From Staphylococcus felis (GTDB lineage Bacteria > Bacillota > Bacilli > Staphylococcales > Staphylococcaceae), in NCBI RefSeq assembly GCF_003012915.1, contig NZ_CP027770.1, positions 1,178,001 to 1,242,000 on the forward strand: a stretch of 64,000 nt of DNA, in the 5' to 3' direction. The position numbers and the translations under genes are program-made. Of the stretch, positions 36,873 through 47,049 are shown piece by piece; position 1 is the first letter of the stretch; each line of letters begins with the position of its first letter. The notes beneath the pieces are model-generated. The model worked only from the letters and a program-made list of their open reading frames with translations. It searched no databases and was not told the DNA's origin.

Positions 36873-37040
36873 AGTTGCTAGAGGGGGATGGTACAATATC
36901 TATTCAAATGAGGGGTAGCTATCATTTTGGTAGTAATGTTTGGATCATGATCAGTTGTACTAGTTCTAGTTTTAACATCTTCAATATTTATGACTTACTT
37001 TCCTTTCTATACCGGTTGACTTTAGGTCAGCCGGTTTTTG
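36873..37040 (+). ncRNA. rsaI: RsaI (RsaOG)-like regulatory RNA
   Basis: A promoter with a cre site is followed by about 168 nt without a convincing gene, ending in a strong terminator (ACCGGTTGAC / GTCAGCCGGT then TTTTT at 37011-37040). The G-rich stretch AGAGGGGGATGG near the 5' end, the AGGGGTAGC element and a C/U-rich CTTTCCTTTC before the terminator are typical of RsaI. The position next to suhB and lcpC also agrees with S. aureus as I remember it. RsaI is made when glucose is scarce and base-pairs with sugar-metabolism mRNAs. Identity is by features and location, not alignment. Confidence 0.75.
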
Positions 37041-37113
37041 TTTGGAATTTAGATTGTTGGCTTATGGGCTAATAGGTATAATGAAGTTAAGACTAAGTAA
37101 AGAGGTGAATAAG

Positions 37114-37911
37114 ATGATATCAGAAGAGCAGTTACATACTATAGATAATCATATTCATGACTGGCTGAAAGGTTTAGATGAGTTAATGCCTTCACTGATT
37201 TCAGACTTAAAGACTGATACTAAAAGTAGTCGTTTTGATCTTGTCACTAATGTAGATGAAACGATAGAAGCGCGCTTTGAAACATTTCTTAAAACCCATT
37301 ACCCAGATCATCAATTATACGGTGAAGAGTTTCACCATCAAACGGATACATTAAAAACTGGACACACATGGGTAATTGACCCAATTGATGGAACTGCAAA
37401 CCTTGTGAAGCAACTGAATGACTTTTGCGTCATTTTAGGCTATTTTATTGATGGTCAGCCTGTGCTTTCATACATTTATGATTATGCGCGACAACATATT
37501 TATAAAGCGGTGCGCGGTTATGGTGCATTTGTCAATGGAGTGAAAATTGAACCAGCTGTATCTAAGCCGCTCAAGGATATGATTGTGTCTTTTAATAATA
37601 AAGTAATGAATGATCAAACGATTCATGCATTATTAGATCAATCATTTGGATATCGTCTAATTGGAGCATGTGGTTTAGACTCAATACGTGTCATTACTGG
37701 TCAATTTGGCGCGCATATCCATACCAATGCTAAACCATGGGATATTGGTGCACAATTTTTGTTTGCACATGAGCTTGGTTTGAAAATGACGAACTTTAAA
37801 CGAGAAGGGATTGATTTTACTCAAGGAGGTCCCTTTATTATAAGTAATCCAGGATGCTATGACGAAATTTTAGATATTTTAAACAGTGATGGCGGATATC
37901 AAAAAGTGTAA
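37114..37911 (+). CDS. suhB: Inositol monophosphatase family protein
   Basis: This 265-residue phosphatase of the FIG superfamily has metal-binding motifs YGEEFHH (about residue 70), WVIDPIDGTANLVK (about residue 88) and KPWDIGAQ near residue 208. The start is the ATG at 37114 after AAAGAGGTG; longer open-frame starts run into the sRNA terminator. It may act on inositol or nucleotide-type phosphates such as PAP; the substrate is not resolvable. Confidence 0.9.
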   Translation: MISEEQLHTIDNHIHDWLKGLDELMPSLISDLKTDTKSSRFDLVTNVDETIEARFETFLKTHYPDHQLYGEEFHHQTDTLKTGHTWVIDPIDGTANLVKQLNDFCVILGYFIDGQPVLSYIYDYARQHIYKAVRGYGAFVNGVKIEPAVSKPLKDMIVSFNNKVMNDQTIHALLDQSFGYRLIGACGLDSIRVITGQFGAHIHTNAKPWDIGAQFLFAHELGLKMTNFKREGIDFTQGGPFIISNPGCYDEILDILNSDGGYQKV

Positions 37912-38004
37912 CTTGCGTCTAAAGACTGATTGAATCTATTAAAAATAGTAATACAATGAGTGTAATGTAAGTGGGGCCAATAGGTCATTAAAAAGAGTGT
38001 TAAC

Positions 38005-38168
38005 TGATACAGCATAAGATTTACACGTGTTGGTATAGGGACGTTCAAGTAGAGCCTATATTTATTAATGAAGTCATCGATGTTCCATACTATTGGCTAG
38101 TAGTTACTTATAAAGACGAAGCGAATGCGTTATTTAAGCTTTATCTGAAACAGAACGGAGTGAAATAT
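38005..38168 (+). other. Open, coding-like stretch without start codon upstream of lcpC
   Basis: From the stop at about 38002 the lcpC frame is open for 55 codons and reads like protein (VEPIFINEVIDVPYYW, then ALFKLYLKQNGVKYLEYK). No usable ATG, GTG or TTG with a ribosome-binding site is present before 38160. It may be the tail of a decayed small gene that now runs into lcpC. The rest of the 37912-38168 gap holds nothing else I can identify. Confidence 0.35.
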
Positions 38169-39122
38169 TTGGAATACAAAAGAATAAAGAAGCGTAGAAA
38201 TCCGATTATGAAAGCTTTATTATGGATTGTCGGTATTTTATTTGTATTAGCGATAATTGCAGTTGCATATTTAGCTTTTAAAATATTTGCAGTAGGTGGT
38301 GCTATTCATAACCCTCTAAATCGTGAGCACTCTGAATTAAGATCGGGTCAAGTTGATTTAAATAAAGGAGAGCCGTTTTCAATTGCGTTATTCGGTATTG
38401 ATTCCGATGCTAAGCGTCAAAGTGAAGGTGGCGGTGAACGAAGTGACACGATTATGTTACTATCAGTCAATCCTAAAAATAAAACAACTGAAATGATTAG
38501 TATTCCACGTGATACGCAAGCTGAAATAGTGGGACGTGGAACGACTGAAAAAATTAATCATGCCTATGCGTATGGCGGCCCTGAAATGGCAGTGAAGTCA
38601 CTTGAAAAGTTGATGGATGTGCCCGTGGATCATTATGCTACAGTTGATATGGACGGACTAAAACAAACGATAGATACAGTTGGTGGTATCGACGTAGTCA
38701 GTAATGCAACGTTTACGGTTGATGGTCATCAATATACGCAAGGTCAACAGTCACATTTAGACGGCGAACAAGCAATGGCATTTATACGAAGTCGTAAAGA
38801 AGAAGGGGCAGGTGGCGATTTTGGTCGACAAGAGCGCCAACAACTCGTATTACAAGGTCTTGCTAATAAATTGACGAGTGTGTCCTCACTAACTAATTTT
38901 AATGCACTGATGAATCAATTAGGGGATAATGTCACAACAGATTTATCGTTAGGAGAGCTGAATACAGTACGTAGTCAGTATAAAGATGCCAATGATAATG
39001 TGCATCGTCACACGTTAGACGGTTCTGGTGGTATTCAAGAGGATGGACTGTACTACTTCATCCCAGACGAAGGTTATAAACAACAGTTAATTCAGATATA
39101 CAAAGATAATCTTGAAATCTAA
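38169..39122 (+). CDS. lcpC: LytR-CpsA-Psr (LCP) family ligase
   Basis: This 317-residue protein has one N-terminal membrane segment (about residues 15-37) and an extracellular LCP domain with SIPRDTQAEI, KINHAYAYGGPE and FIRSRKEEGAGGDFGRQERQ, the arginines that hold the polyprenyl-phosphate. It joins wall teichoic acid or related polymers to peptidoglycan. I place the start at TTG 38169, eight bases after GGAG; GTG 38160 overlaps that site and is the alternative. The gene symbol rests on synteny with suhB and fdh in S. aureus. Confidence 0.85.
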   Translation: MEYKRIKKRRNPIMKALLWIVGILFVLAIIAVAYLAFKIFAVGGAIHNPLNREHSELRSGQVDLNKGEPFSIALFGIDSDAKRQSEGGGERSDTIMLLSVNPKNKTTEMISIPRDTQAEIVGRGTTEKINHAYAYGGPEMAVKSLEKLMDVPVDHYATVDMDGLKQTIDTVGGIDVVSNATFTVDGHQYTQGQQSHLDGEQAMAFIRSRKEEGAGGDFGRQERQQLVLQGLANKLTSVSSLTNFNALMNQLGDNVTTDLSLGELNTVRSQYKDANDNVHRHTLDGSGGIQEDGLYYFIPDEGYKQQLIQIYKDNLEI

Positions 39123-39177
39123 AAACGCATCATATGAAAATTCAATAGTAACAGCTATCAAAAAATAAGATTGCAAG

Positions 39178-39218
39178 TCAGTGTCACAACTCTTAGTAGA
39201 GTGAGTGGCACTTTTTTT
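39178..39218 (+). terminator. Intrinsic terminator after lcpC
   Basis: AGTGTCAC pairs with GTGGCACT with a small inner stem (ACTCT / AGAGT), followed by seven T. The MITE copy 2 is inserted directly behind the T-run and duplicates CTTTTTTT. Confidence 0.8.
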
Positions 39219-39585
39219 GACTCTCAGTCAAATTGGACTGGTCGCATTAAATTAAGGTGTTATGCAATAATGGATTGCTTAACGCCTTTTTCGTTGTGTG
39301 ATCATAAAGTCTTGAACATTAATGGCTCTTTTAATACGACATAAATCAGTAAAATTGAGTTGGTAAAACATACTTTATAACTTAGGGGTGTGAATAAATA
39401 TAGCAAATTTGATTGATTCCTAAGCCGAGACTTCTGAGGCATCTTGCCGTAACCGAAAATCCATTTTAAGATTGGGTAAGTTCAATCTTAAAATGAGTTG
39501 AGGTGAGGCGCCAGAAAAGCGAGGCTTTATGGAACAATCAAATAAATGAAATTATTTATACACCAGTACGATTTACTATAGACCC
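39219..39585 (+). mobile_element. MITE copy 2 (367 bp, long form)
   Basis: It has the same ends as the copy at 948 and is flanked by CTTTTTTT at 39211-39218 and 39586-39593. It differs by about 68 extra internal bases at 39442-39510, which contain a perfect 13-bp stem (CATTTTAAGATTG / CAATCTTAAAATG). The shorter copies lack this block, so this may be closer to the parent element, or it may carry an inserted hairpin. Confidence 0.85.
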
Positions 39586-39766
39586 CTTTTTTTGATAAAG
39601 TCATATTATTCTATCTCAGTGTGCACCATACAGTAGCCAAATCAATGACAAGATGAGTCCTCTGTAAAAATGATGTGATAAAGCAGATGAAAAGTTTGAA
39701 AATTTAAAGAAATTGCATACTTTTAATCAGAAATCATGTATGATATTTCACAAGGAGGGATAAATA

Positions 39767-40462
39767 ATGGAATGGTTAAAACTCATAGGTATTATCATTA
39801 TCATTTTAGGCTTTTATTTTAAATGGGATACGATCGGAACGGTGCTTATTGCAGCAGTAGTGACTGGGCTTGTATCCAATTTGAACCTTGTAGAGATACT
39901 TGAAACATTAGGAAAGGCATTTGTAGATAGTCGCATGGTTTCACTCTTTATATTAACGTTACCCATGGTGGGGTTAATTGAACGTTTTGGACTTAAAACA
40001 CAGGCAACCCGACTTATCAATAAAATACAAGGAATCACATCTGGGAGTATTATGTCGCTCTATTTATTAATTCGTGAGTTAGCGGGTCTCGCTTCAATTC
40101 GCATAGGGGGTCATCCACAATTTGTCAGACCATTAATGAATCCGATGGTCCAAGCGGCTGCAAAAGCGAAATACAAACAAAAGTTAGACGCTAAAGATGA
40201 AGAAAAACTAAAAGCACATATCTCAGCAATGGAAAATTACGGGAACTTTTTTGGACAAAACTTATTTGTTGGCGCATCAGGTGTGTTATTGATTGTATCA
40301 ACATTTGAATCATTGAATATGAATGTGACTGCTGTTCAGATTGCTTTATTTTCTGCACCAATAGCCATCATTACATTAGTGATAGGTGTGATTCGAAATG
40401 TGATATTTGATCGTAAGTTAGCGCGTAAATACGGTGTGAAAGAAGGTCGAAACAATGAGTGA
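39767..40462 (+). CDS. DUF969 membrane protein, carrier subunit
   Basis: This 231-residue protein has about five membrane segments and the conserved stretch RELAGLASIRIGGHPQFVRPL near residue 103 (given here split as RELAGLASIR and IGGHPQFVRPL). CAAGGAGGG precedes the ATG. It overlaps the DUF979 gene by eight bases. DUF969 and DUF979 are always paired and often sit beside pcp, suggesting a two-part transporter for pyroglutamate or pyroglutamyl peptides; this is inference from context. Confidence 0.85.
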   Translation: MEWLKLIGIIIIILGFYFKWDTIGTVLIAAVVTGLVSNLNLVEILETLGKAFVDSRMVSLFILTLPMVGLIERFGLKTQATRLINKIQGITSGSIMSLYLLIRELAGLASIRIGGHPQFVRPLMNPMVQAAAKAKYKQKLDAKDEEKLKAHISAMENYGNFFGQNLFVGASGVLLIVSTFESLNMNVTAVQIALFSAPIAIITLVIGVIRNVIFDRKLARKYGVKEGRNNE

Positions 40463-41381
40463 GACAACCATTAATCAAATTTTAGAAGTATTTTACATAT
40501 TGATTGGATTACAATTTTTTTATACTGCTTATCGTGTTTTAAAGTTTAAACAAAATGATAAGCGTGTAGGAACTGCATTGTTTTGGATGATTCTTGGTTT
40601 GATGTTCATCGTCGGACCGTATATCCCTAACTGGTTGAATGGCGTGTGTGTGCTGGCGATGGGATTATTGACGATTACCAAAAATGTTAAATTAGGAAAA
40701 GTATTAGAGGTAGATAAACAAACAGAAGAAGAAGGGGCTTCAAAGTACGGTGCAAAGCTTTTTATCCCCGCGGTAGTTTTAGCGGTAGCAGCCGTTATCA
40801 TATCAACTTGGACACCTTTTGGAGGTGCGATAGGTATTGGAGCATCGTCTATTATTGCTTTAATTGCAGCATATATTGTTTTAAAACCAAAACCTAAAGT
40901 AGGGCTCTATGATAGTGATCGTCTCGTACAACAAATAGGCACAGTAGGGATATTACCACAATTTTTAGCAGCACTTGGAATATTATTTACTGTGAGTGGT
41001 GTCGGTGAAACGATATCAAAAGGGATTTCAGGTTTCTTACCTGAGGGCAACGCTTTAATCGGTTCAGCAGCTTATGTTTTAGGAATGGTCCTTTTCACAA
41101 TGTTAATGGGTAATGCATTCGCAGCGTTTACAGTCATTACGGTGAGTATAGGTGTCCCATTTGTCATTGCAATTGGTGGAGACCCTGCTATTGCAGGTGC
41201 ACTAGCCATGACGGGTGGATTTTGTGGTACATTATTGACACCTATGGCTGCAAATTTTAACGCATTGCCTGCAGCGCTATTGGAAATGAAAGATGAACTA
41301 GGTGTAATTAAAGCGCAAATCCCAATGGCATTGATGCTTATTATAGCTCATATTTTATTAATGTATGTATTAGCTTTTTAG
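40455..41381 (+). CDS. DUF979 membrane protein, carrier subunit
   Basis: This 308-residue protein has eight or nine membrane segments, including MLMGNAFAAFTVITVSIGVP and ALAMTGGFCGTLLTPMAANF late in the protein. It starts inside the DUF969 gene and lies 17 bp before pcp, so the three are one operon. It is presumably the partner of the DUF969 protein in the membrane. Confidence 0.87.
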   Translation: MSETTINQILEVFYILIGLQFFYTAYRVLKFKQNDKRVGTALFWMILGLMFIVGPYIPNWLNGVCVLAMGLLTITKNVKLGKVLEVDKQTEEEGASKYGAKLFIPAVVLAVAAVIISTWTPFGGAIGIGASSIIALIAAYIVLKPKPKVGLYDSDRLVQQIGTVGILPQFLAALGILFTVSGVGETISKGISGFLPEGNALIGSAAYVLGMVLFTMLMGNAFAAFTVITVSIGVPFVIAIGGDPAIAGALAMTGGFCGTLLTPMAANFNALPAALLEMKDELGVIKAQIPMALMLIIAHILLMYVLAF

Positions 41382-41398
41382 TTTGAGGAGGTATTCAA

Positions 41399-42040
41399 AT
41401 GAATATTTTAGTGACAGGTTTTGATCCGTTTGGAGGAGAGTCAGTGAACCCAGCACTTGAAGCGGTTAAACAATTACCATCAAATATTGGTGAACATCAA
41501 ATTGATACGTTAGAGATTCCTACTGTATTTCATCAAAGTATCGAAGTGATTAAAATGCAATTAGCTCAAAAATACTATGATATCGTGATAGCAGTTGGTC
41601 AAGCAGGTGGACGTTCTGAAATAACACCTGAACGGGTGGCTATTAATATAGACGATGCACGTATTGCTGATAATCAAGGGCAACAACCTATTGATCAACC
41701 CATTCAACTAGAAGGAGCACCTGCGTATTTCACTCGATTACCTGTTAAGAGAATGGTAGAAGAGATGAAAAAGAATGGTATACCTGCTAGTTTATCTAAT
41801 AGTGCGGGTACATTTGTATGCAATCATATTATGTATCAACTTGCTTACTTAGCAGATACAATCTATCCGACACTCAAAACAGGTTTTATACATGTTCCGT
41901 TTGCACCTGATCAAGTTGTCGATAAACCAGGAAAGCCGTCAATGTCTATTCCATTAATGACAAAAGGTTTAGAGATTGCGATTCAAACATGTATCGATCA
42001 CGATACAGATATTCATGCAGCGCTAGGTACAACACACTAA
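41399..42040 (+). CDS. pcp: Pyroglutamyl-peptidase I
   Basis: This 213-residue cysteine peptidase removes N-terminal pyroglutamate. The opening ILVTGFDPFGGESVNPA is diagnostic. The catalytic residues appear as Glu in ITPERVAIN, Cys in SAGTFVCNHIMY (about residue 142) and His in FIHVPFAP (about residue 166). GAGGAGG precedes the ATG. Last gene of the DUF969-DUF979-pcp operon, with a terminator at 42102. Confidence 0.96.
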   Translation: MNILVTGFDPFGGESVNPALEAVKQLPSNIGEHQIDTLEIPTVFHQSIEVIKMQLAQKYYDIVIAVGQAGGRSEITPERVAINIDDARIADNQGQQPIDQPIQLEGAPAYFTRLPVKRMVEEMKKNGIPASLSNSAGTFVCNHIMYQLAYLADTIYPTLKTGFIHVPFAPDQVVDKPGKPSMSIPLMTKGLEIAIQTCIDHDTDIHAALGTTH

Positions 42041-42101
42041 ATTGATAAGACTTATCACTCAGAAAAGTGGAAATTATTTTATGAAGAACTGTTAACTTAT
42101 G

Positions 42102-42134
42102 AGGACCATATCAAAAGTTGATGGTTCTTTTTTT
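42102..42134 (+). terminator. Intrinsic terminator after pcp
   Basis: AGGACCAT pairs with ATGGTTCT (one G-T wobble), followed by seven T. The rest of the 280-bp gap to fdh shows no gene. Confidence 0.75.
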
Positions 42135-42319
42135 GATATGGTGCTTAATGTATAGATAGAGTCATCTCATTTTGAAAGTGAATCATTTAAGTTGGAAATA
42201 TATTACAATATGATAATTTAGTTTCATAGGTTAACATTTTGTGTAAAAGAGTATAGAATGAAGATAACTAAGAATGCGGGGGCATCCTTAGGCATATAGA
42301 GATTATAGGGGGGATATTT

Positions 42320-45256
42320 ATGCAGGAACATCTTGTAGTAACGTTAGATGGTAAAGATTACCTTGTTGAACCCGGCAAAAATTTATTGGCGTTTATTAAA
42401 GAGCAAAATACATTTGTACCTTCCATTTGTTATAACGATTCATTAGGCCCAATCCAAACGTGCGACACATGTGCCGTTGAAATTGACGGTCAAATTGCAC
42501 GTGCTTGTGGTACAACGATCAATCGTTCAATGGTTGTCAATACTGAAGGTCAATCTGTCGAAACTTCGCAAAAAGAGGCTTTAGATCGTATATTAGAAAA
42601 GCATCAACTTTATTGTACGGTATGTGACTATAATAACGGTAATTGTGAAATTCACAATACAATGGATCAATGGGGACTTGAACATCAAACATATGAATAT
42701 AAACCAAAACCTTATGACGTTGATTTTGGTCCGTTTTATCGTTATGATCCAAATCAATGTATCTTATGTGGACGATGTGTTGAAGTGTGTCAGGACGTTC
42801 AAGTCAATGAAACGTTGTCAATTGATTGGAGTCGTGAACACCCACGTGTGATTTGGGACAATGACGTATCTATTAATGACTCTTCATGTGTAGGGTGTGG
42901 ACAATGTGCAACAGTTTGTCCATGTAATGCAATGATGGAAAACAACATGGTAGGTAATGCTGGATATATGACAGACATTGAACCAGGTTCTCTTGCATCA
43001 ATGATTGATTTAACGAAAAAAGCTGAAACAGGATATGGCCCATTATTTGCTGTCTCAGATTCTGAAGCTGCAATGCGTGAAGAACGTATCAAAAAAACAA
43101 AAACGGTCTGTACATATTGCGGTGTGGGTTGTAGCTTTGAAGTCTGGACAAAAGATCGAGAAATATTAAAGGTTCAACCTTCTCATGATTCACCAGCGAA
43201 TAAAATTTCATCATGTGTCAAAGGGAAATTCGGTTGGGATTATGTTAATTCTGAAGAACGTCTAACGAAGCCGTTGATTCGCCGTAATGGTCAATTTGAA
43301 GAAGTTGAATGGGATGAAGCAATTCCGTATGTAGCAAAACGTATGCAAGAGATTAAAGATCAATATGGCCCGAAAGCATTAACATTCATTTCGTCATCAA
43401 AAGCAACAAATGAAGAATCGTATTTAATGCAAAAATTAGCGCGCCAAGTTATTGGAACAAATAATATTGATAACTGCTCACGTTATTGTCAAGCACCAGC
43501 GACAAAAGGCTTATTCAGAACAGTTGGACATGGCGGAGACTCTGGTTCTATTGAGGATATCGGAAATGCAGAAATGGTGATTACGATTGGAACAAATACT
43601 GCAGAAGCGCATCCTGTTATTGCATCACGTATTAAACGCTCACATAAATTATTTGGTCAAAAATTGCATGTATTCGATATCCGTAAACATGAAATGGCTG
43701 ATCGTGCAGATGTGTTTTACCAACCACTACCTGGTACGGATTTAGTATGGCTTTCGGCTGTGACGAAATATATCATCGACAAAGGATGGCATGCCAAATC
43801 ATTTATTGATCAATGGGTGGATCATTTTGATGAATATTACCAATCACTTGAGCCTTATACAATGGAATTTGCTGAAGAGACGACAGGTATTCCGAAAGAA
43901 CGCTTAATCCAATTAGCTAAAGAAATTGTCAGTGTCAATACTGTAGCAATTTGCTGGGCAATGGGAGTGACTCAGCAAGAGACAGGCTCTGATACAAGTA
44001 CGGCAATCTCTAACTTATTACTTGCTACAGGAAACTATATGAAACCAGGAGCAGGATCATATCCATTACGTGGTCATAATAACGTTCAAGGCTGTTCGGA
44101 TTTTGGTAGTATGCCTGATAAACTACCAGGATATTTAGGTGTACAAGATGATGAAGCTCGTGGTTGGTATGAAGAAGCATGGGGTGTTCAAATCCCTAAA
44201 GAACCAGGATATGACAATCATCAAATGATGGATCACATCCACGCTGGCGATGTGCATAGTATGTTTATTTTAGGTGAAGATACAGGGATAGTCGATTCAA
44301 ATATAAACTATGTGCAAGCAGCATTAGAAAAAGTGGACTTCTTAGTTGTACAAGACGAATTTTTAACATTTACAGCGGAGTTTGCAGATGTAGTCTTACC
44401 GGCAAGTCCGTCTTTAGAGAAGGATGGCACTTTCACTAATACTGAACGTCGATTCCAGCGATTATATCAGGTATTAGAACCACTTGGCGACTCAAAACCA
44501 GACTGGCAAATCACTCAAATGATTGCTAAAGAAATGGGATATGACTGGGGCTATACACATCCATCAGAAATCATGGATGAAGCCGCTGATTTAACACCAA
44601 TGTTTGCAGGTGTAAGGTATCATCGTTTGGAAGGGTATAATAGTCTACAATGGCCTGTCGATGCGGATGGAACGGATTCGCCATTATTATTTACAGAAGC
44701 ATTTAACTTTGACAATGGAAAAGCGAAGTTTTATGCATTAGATTTTAATAACTTCTATAAAACAAATGAAGAGTATGACTTACATGTGAATAATGGACGT
44801 GTGCTCGAGCATTTCCATGAAGGGAATATGACGTACAAAGTGCCAGGGCTTCAATATAAAATGCCAACAGCTTTTGTGGAGATATCACCAGAACTTGCAA
44901 AAGAGCGCGGTATTCACGAAGGGGCAGCAGTGAAGTTAACTTCTGAAACAGGTGAAGCAACAGCACACGTACACATTACAGATCGAGTTAAAGGGAAGCA
45001 AATTTATCTTCCATTGAATGATAATAGTGAAGCTGCTGTAAACTATTTGACTAGTAGTGTAACGGATCCAGCTACGCATACTCCGGCATATAAATCAACA
45101 TGTTGCCGTATGGAAGTACTCAGCAAACGTGGTAAATCACCACTCAATCCAACGAACTTCCGTAATCAAACACGCAATCCACAATATAGTGTAGAAGTTG
45201 AGAAAAAATGGGCAAGACGTGATTATGTCTTTCCAGGGGATCAGGTGATGAAATAA
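42320..45256 (+). CDS. fdhA: Formate dehydrogenase, alpha subunit (FdhF/FdhA type)
   Basis: This 978-residue molybdopterin enzyme oxidises formate to CO2. From the N-terminus it has a [2Fe-2S] domain ([15 protein letters not shown]), a His/Cys cluster region ([16 protein letters not shown]), two ferredoxin clusters ([11 protein letters not shown] and [13 protein letters not shown]), a fourth iron-sulfur motif CTYCGVGC from residue 264, and the molybdopterin domains. The metal ligand is Cys390 (SRYCQAP), where some relatives use selenocysteine. Start ATG follows GGGGGG. It overlaps the DUF1641 gene by one base. Confidence 0.95.
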   Translation: MQEHLVVTLDGKDYLVEPGKNLLAFIKEQNTFVPSICYNDSLGPIQTCDTCAVEIDGQIARACGTTINRSMVVNTEGQSVETSQKEALDRILEKHQLYCTVCDYNNGNCEIHNTMDQWGLEHQTYEYKPKPYDVDFGPFYRYDPNQCILCGRCVEVCQDVQVNETLSIDWSREHPRVIWDNDVSINDSSCVGCGQCATVCPCNAMMENNMVGNAGYMTDIEPGSLASMIDLTKKAETGYGPLFAVSDSEAAMREERIKKTKTVCTYCGVGCSFEVWTKDREILKVQPSHDSPANKISSCVKGKFGWDYVNSEERLTKPLIRRNGQFEEVEWDEAIPYVAKRMQEIKDQYGPKALTFISSSKATNEESYLMQKLARQVIGTNNIDNCSRYCQAPATKGLFRTVGHGGDSGSIEDIGNAEMVITIGTNTAEAHPVIASRIKRSHKLFGQKLHVFDIRKHEMADRADVFYQPLPGTDLVWLSAVTKYIIDKGWHAKSFIDQWVDHFDEYYQSLEPYTMEFAEETTGIPKERLIQLAKEIVSVNTVAICWAMGVTQQETGSDTSTAISNLLLATGNYMKPGAGSYPLRGHNNVQGCSDFGSMPDKLPGYLGVQDDEARGWYEEAWGVQIPKEPGYDNHQMMDHIHAGDVHSMFILGEDTGIVDSNINYVQAALEKVDFLVVQDEFLTFTAEFADVVLPASPSLEKDGTFTNTERRFQRLYQVLEPLGDSKPDWQITQMIAKEMGYDWGYTHPSEIMDEAADLTPMFAGVRYHRLEGYNSLQWPVDADGTDSPLLFTEAFNFDNGKAKFYALDFNNFYKTNEEYDLHVNNGRVLEHFHEGNMTYKVPGLQYKMPTAFVEISPELAKERGIHEGAAVKLTSETGEATAHVHITDRVKGKQIYLPLNDNSEAAVNYLTSSVTDPATHTPAYKSTCCRMEVLSKRGKSPLNPTNFRNQTRNPQYSVEVEKKWARRDYVFPGDQVMK

Positions 45257-45720
45257 TGGCTGAACGAATTTCTAAAATCAAAAAAATAGAAAAGACAGAT
45301 GCACAGCTCAAAGCAGAAAGTCTCGATGAAGTCACAAGTGCAATTGCGGAAAATAAAGACAGCATTTTAAAAGCAATCGATTTAATTGGTATATTAGATG
45401 AAGCTAAAATACTTGATGCATTAAAAGGTGCGGTAAAACAACGGGGTGTCATAACAGAAAAAATCGTAACTGAACTCAATAAAGACCAATACTCAGGCAT
45501 CTTGCATAATATGGGTCAAATGTTATTTTTATTAGGTTCACTTGATACAGACGAATTAAGCGTGTTATTGAACAAAGTTAATAAAGGACTTCGTGTAGCC
45601 AATCAGGCCAACCCTAATGCACGCTCGTCAGTTTCAGGATTGGTCAAAGTCTTAAAAGATGATGAAATCAATCAAAGTTTAACGTACTTCTTGAATATAT
45701 TAAAAGGAATGTCACGTTAA
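45256..45720 (+). CDS. DUF1641 protein, formate dehydrogenase partner (YrhD-like)
   Basis: This 154-residue soluble helical protein has the DUF1641 core (LDALKGAVKQRGVITEKIV, then SGLVKVLKDDEINQSL). Its ATG overlaps the fdhA stop (TAATG), so synthesis is coupled. The family is regularly encoded behind this type of formate dehydrogenase and is probably an accessory or electron-transfer subunit. A strong terminator follows. Confidence 0.88.
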   Translation: MAERISKIKKIEKTDAQLKAESLDEVTSAIAENKDSILKAIDLIGILDEAKILDALKGAVKQRGVITEKIVTELNKDQYSGILHNMGQMLFLLGSLDTDELSVLLNKVNKGLRVANQANPNARSSVSGLVKVLKDDEINQSLTYFLNILKGMSR

Positions 45721-45741
45721 AGCAGAATTTGAATAAACATA

Positions 45742-45791
45742 AGAGTAGGTATTCTAGTGAGAGAACTCACGGCAATACCTACTCTTTTTTT
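45742..45791 (+). terminator. Intrinsic terminator of the fdh operon
   Basis: AGAGTAGGTATT pairs with AATACCTACTCT, enclosing a small inner hairpin (GTGAGAGAACTCAC), and ends in seven T. Confidence 0.92.
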
Positions 45792-45942
45792 GGTGATTAT
45801 CATTACTCAATTCAAACCTTTTGCTTTATATGATTGAGTTATGTAGAGGGATATTCAATAGTAGTTGAAGTGACATAGTGGATATAGGTGTCACCATACA
45901 TGATTCATGATAGAATAATACAGGTATAAGGTGGGTGAAAAA

Positions 45943-46191
45943 ATGAATCAAGCACAAATGAAAAAAGTTAAAACATTAGGGATTATATCTAATATCTTAT
46001 TAGTTCTAGGTCTTATATTTTTATTTATTATCCCTATAGTAGCTTTATTATGTTTTATAGTTACGCTTAGTTTGAGTCTCGTTTTATTTAACATGATATT
46101 TAAAGGTAAACGGTTCATTCGAATCATTGTAAATATTTCATATGTCATTGTACTTATCTTAATTATTACAGTGATATATGGCTTAAGATAA
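45943..46191 (+). CDS. Small membrane protein of unknown function
   Basis: This 82-residue protein has two or three membrane helices. The start is the ATG at 45943, which follows AAGGTGG; a GTG at 45931 overlaps that site. It lies 26 bp before the glucosaminidase gene and may be cotranscribed with it. The family is not recognised. Confidence 0.65.
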   Translation: MNQAQMKKVKTLGIISNILLVLGLIFLFIIPIVALLCFIVTLSLSLVLFNMIFKGKRFIRIIVNISYVIVLILIITVIYGLR

Positions 46192-46217
46192 CCATATGAA
46201 GAGGAGTTTTAAATAAG

Positions 46218-46991
46218 ATGCAATGGATTAAAGAAAAACCTATGCGTACGATAGTTATCCTTATAATAGTCATCTTTTTTGTCTTATTTATTGTTAATGA
46301 AACAGGACTATTTAAAAATGATATATCTTATACATTTGACGAAGCATTAGACAAACAAACGAGTGGAGACGCTCTGCATACAAAGTCAAATGAAGGTCAC
46401 TTTGTTGAAGCATCAAAAGAAGACGTCTCTGAGGCGATGAAAGTTAAAAGAACAGACTCTGATTTGATGTATATGGATATATCAGAGCCTGTCCATATGT
46501 CTGTTGACGAAGTGAATGAGATGCTAAAAGGTAAAGGCATACTCGAAGGACATGGGCAAGATTTTCTTGATGCACAAGATCAATATCATGTCAATGTGGT
46601 TTACCTTGTTAGTCATGCGAGCCTCGAAACAGGAGATGGACGATCAGAGCTTGCGAAAGGAATCACGCAAGGGAAAGCACGTTTTTATAATTTTTTTGGC
46701 ATAGGTGCATTTGATCGTGATGCACTAGAAACAGGATCAAGTTTTGCAAAACAAGCGAAATGGACGACACCTGAAAAGGCCATTGAAGGTGGCGCAAAGT
46801 TTATACGCAATCACTATTTTGAAAATGGCCAAATTACATTGTATCAAATGCGTTGGAATCCTAAAGAGCCAGCGACGCATCAATATGCTAGTGATGTGGA
46901 TTGGGCTTCAAAAATTTCAGAGCGCATGTCCATATATTATGATCGATACGGTATTAAACAAGACGATATACGAAAGCAATTTTATAGATAA
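46218..46991 (+). CDS. sagA: Membrane-anchored N-acetylglucosaminidase (SagA-like)
   Basis: This 257-residue protein has an N-terminal membrane anchor (about residues 9-27) and a C-terminal glucosaminidase domain. The catalytic glutamate lies in SHASLETGDGRSELAKG. YNFFGIGAFDRD and the late MRWNPKEPATHQYASD are typical of the Atl/SagA-type fold. It would cleave peptidoglycan glycan strands at the outer face of the membrane. AGAGGAG precedes the ATG. The symbol is based on size and synteny. Confidence 0.87.
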   Translation: MQWIKEKPMRTIVILIIVIFFVLFIVNETGLFKNDISYTFDEALDKQTSGDALHTKSNEGHFVEASKEDVSEAMKVKRTDSDLMYMDISEPVHMSVDEVNEMLKGKGILEGHGQDFLDAQDQYHVNVVYLVSHASLETGDGRSELAKGITQGKARFYNFFGIGAFDRDALETGSSFAKQAKWTTPEKAIEGGAKFIRNHYFENGQITLYQMRWNPKEPATHQYASDVDWASKISERMSIYYDRYGIKQDDIRKQFYR

Positions 46992-47049
46992 GATAAGAGT
47001 CATCAATCAAGCATAGTAAGTTGGTATTGGATTAAATGAGGTGAATAGA

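Noticed and set aside
36875-37072. 65-residue open frame in the RsaI-like region
   Set aside because: It runs through a strong terminator, has no ribosome-binding site in a normal position and lies inside a region that looks like an sRNA.
39211-39593. Target duplication CTTTTTTT as mere chance T-runs
   Set aside because: Alone it would be weak because of low complexity, but the other two copies have exact complex 8-bp duplications at the same positions, so it is accepted as real.
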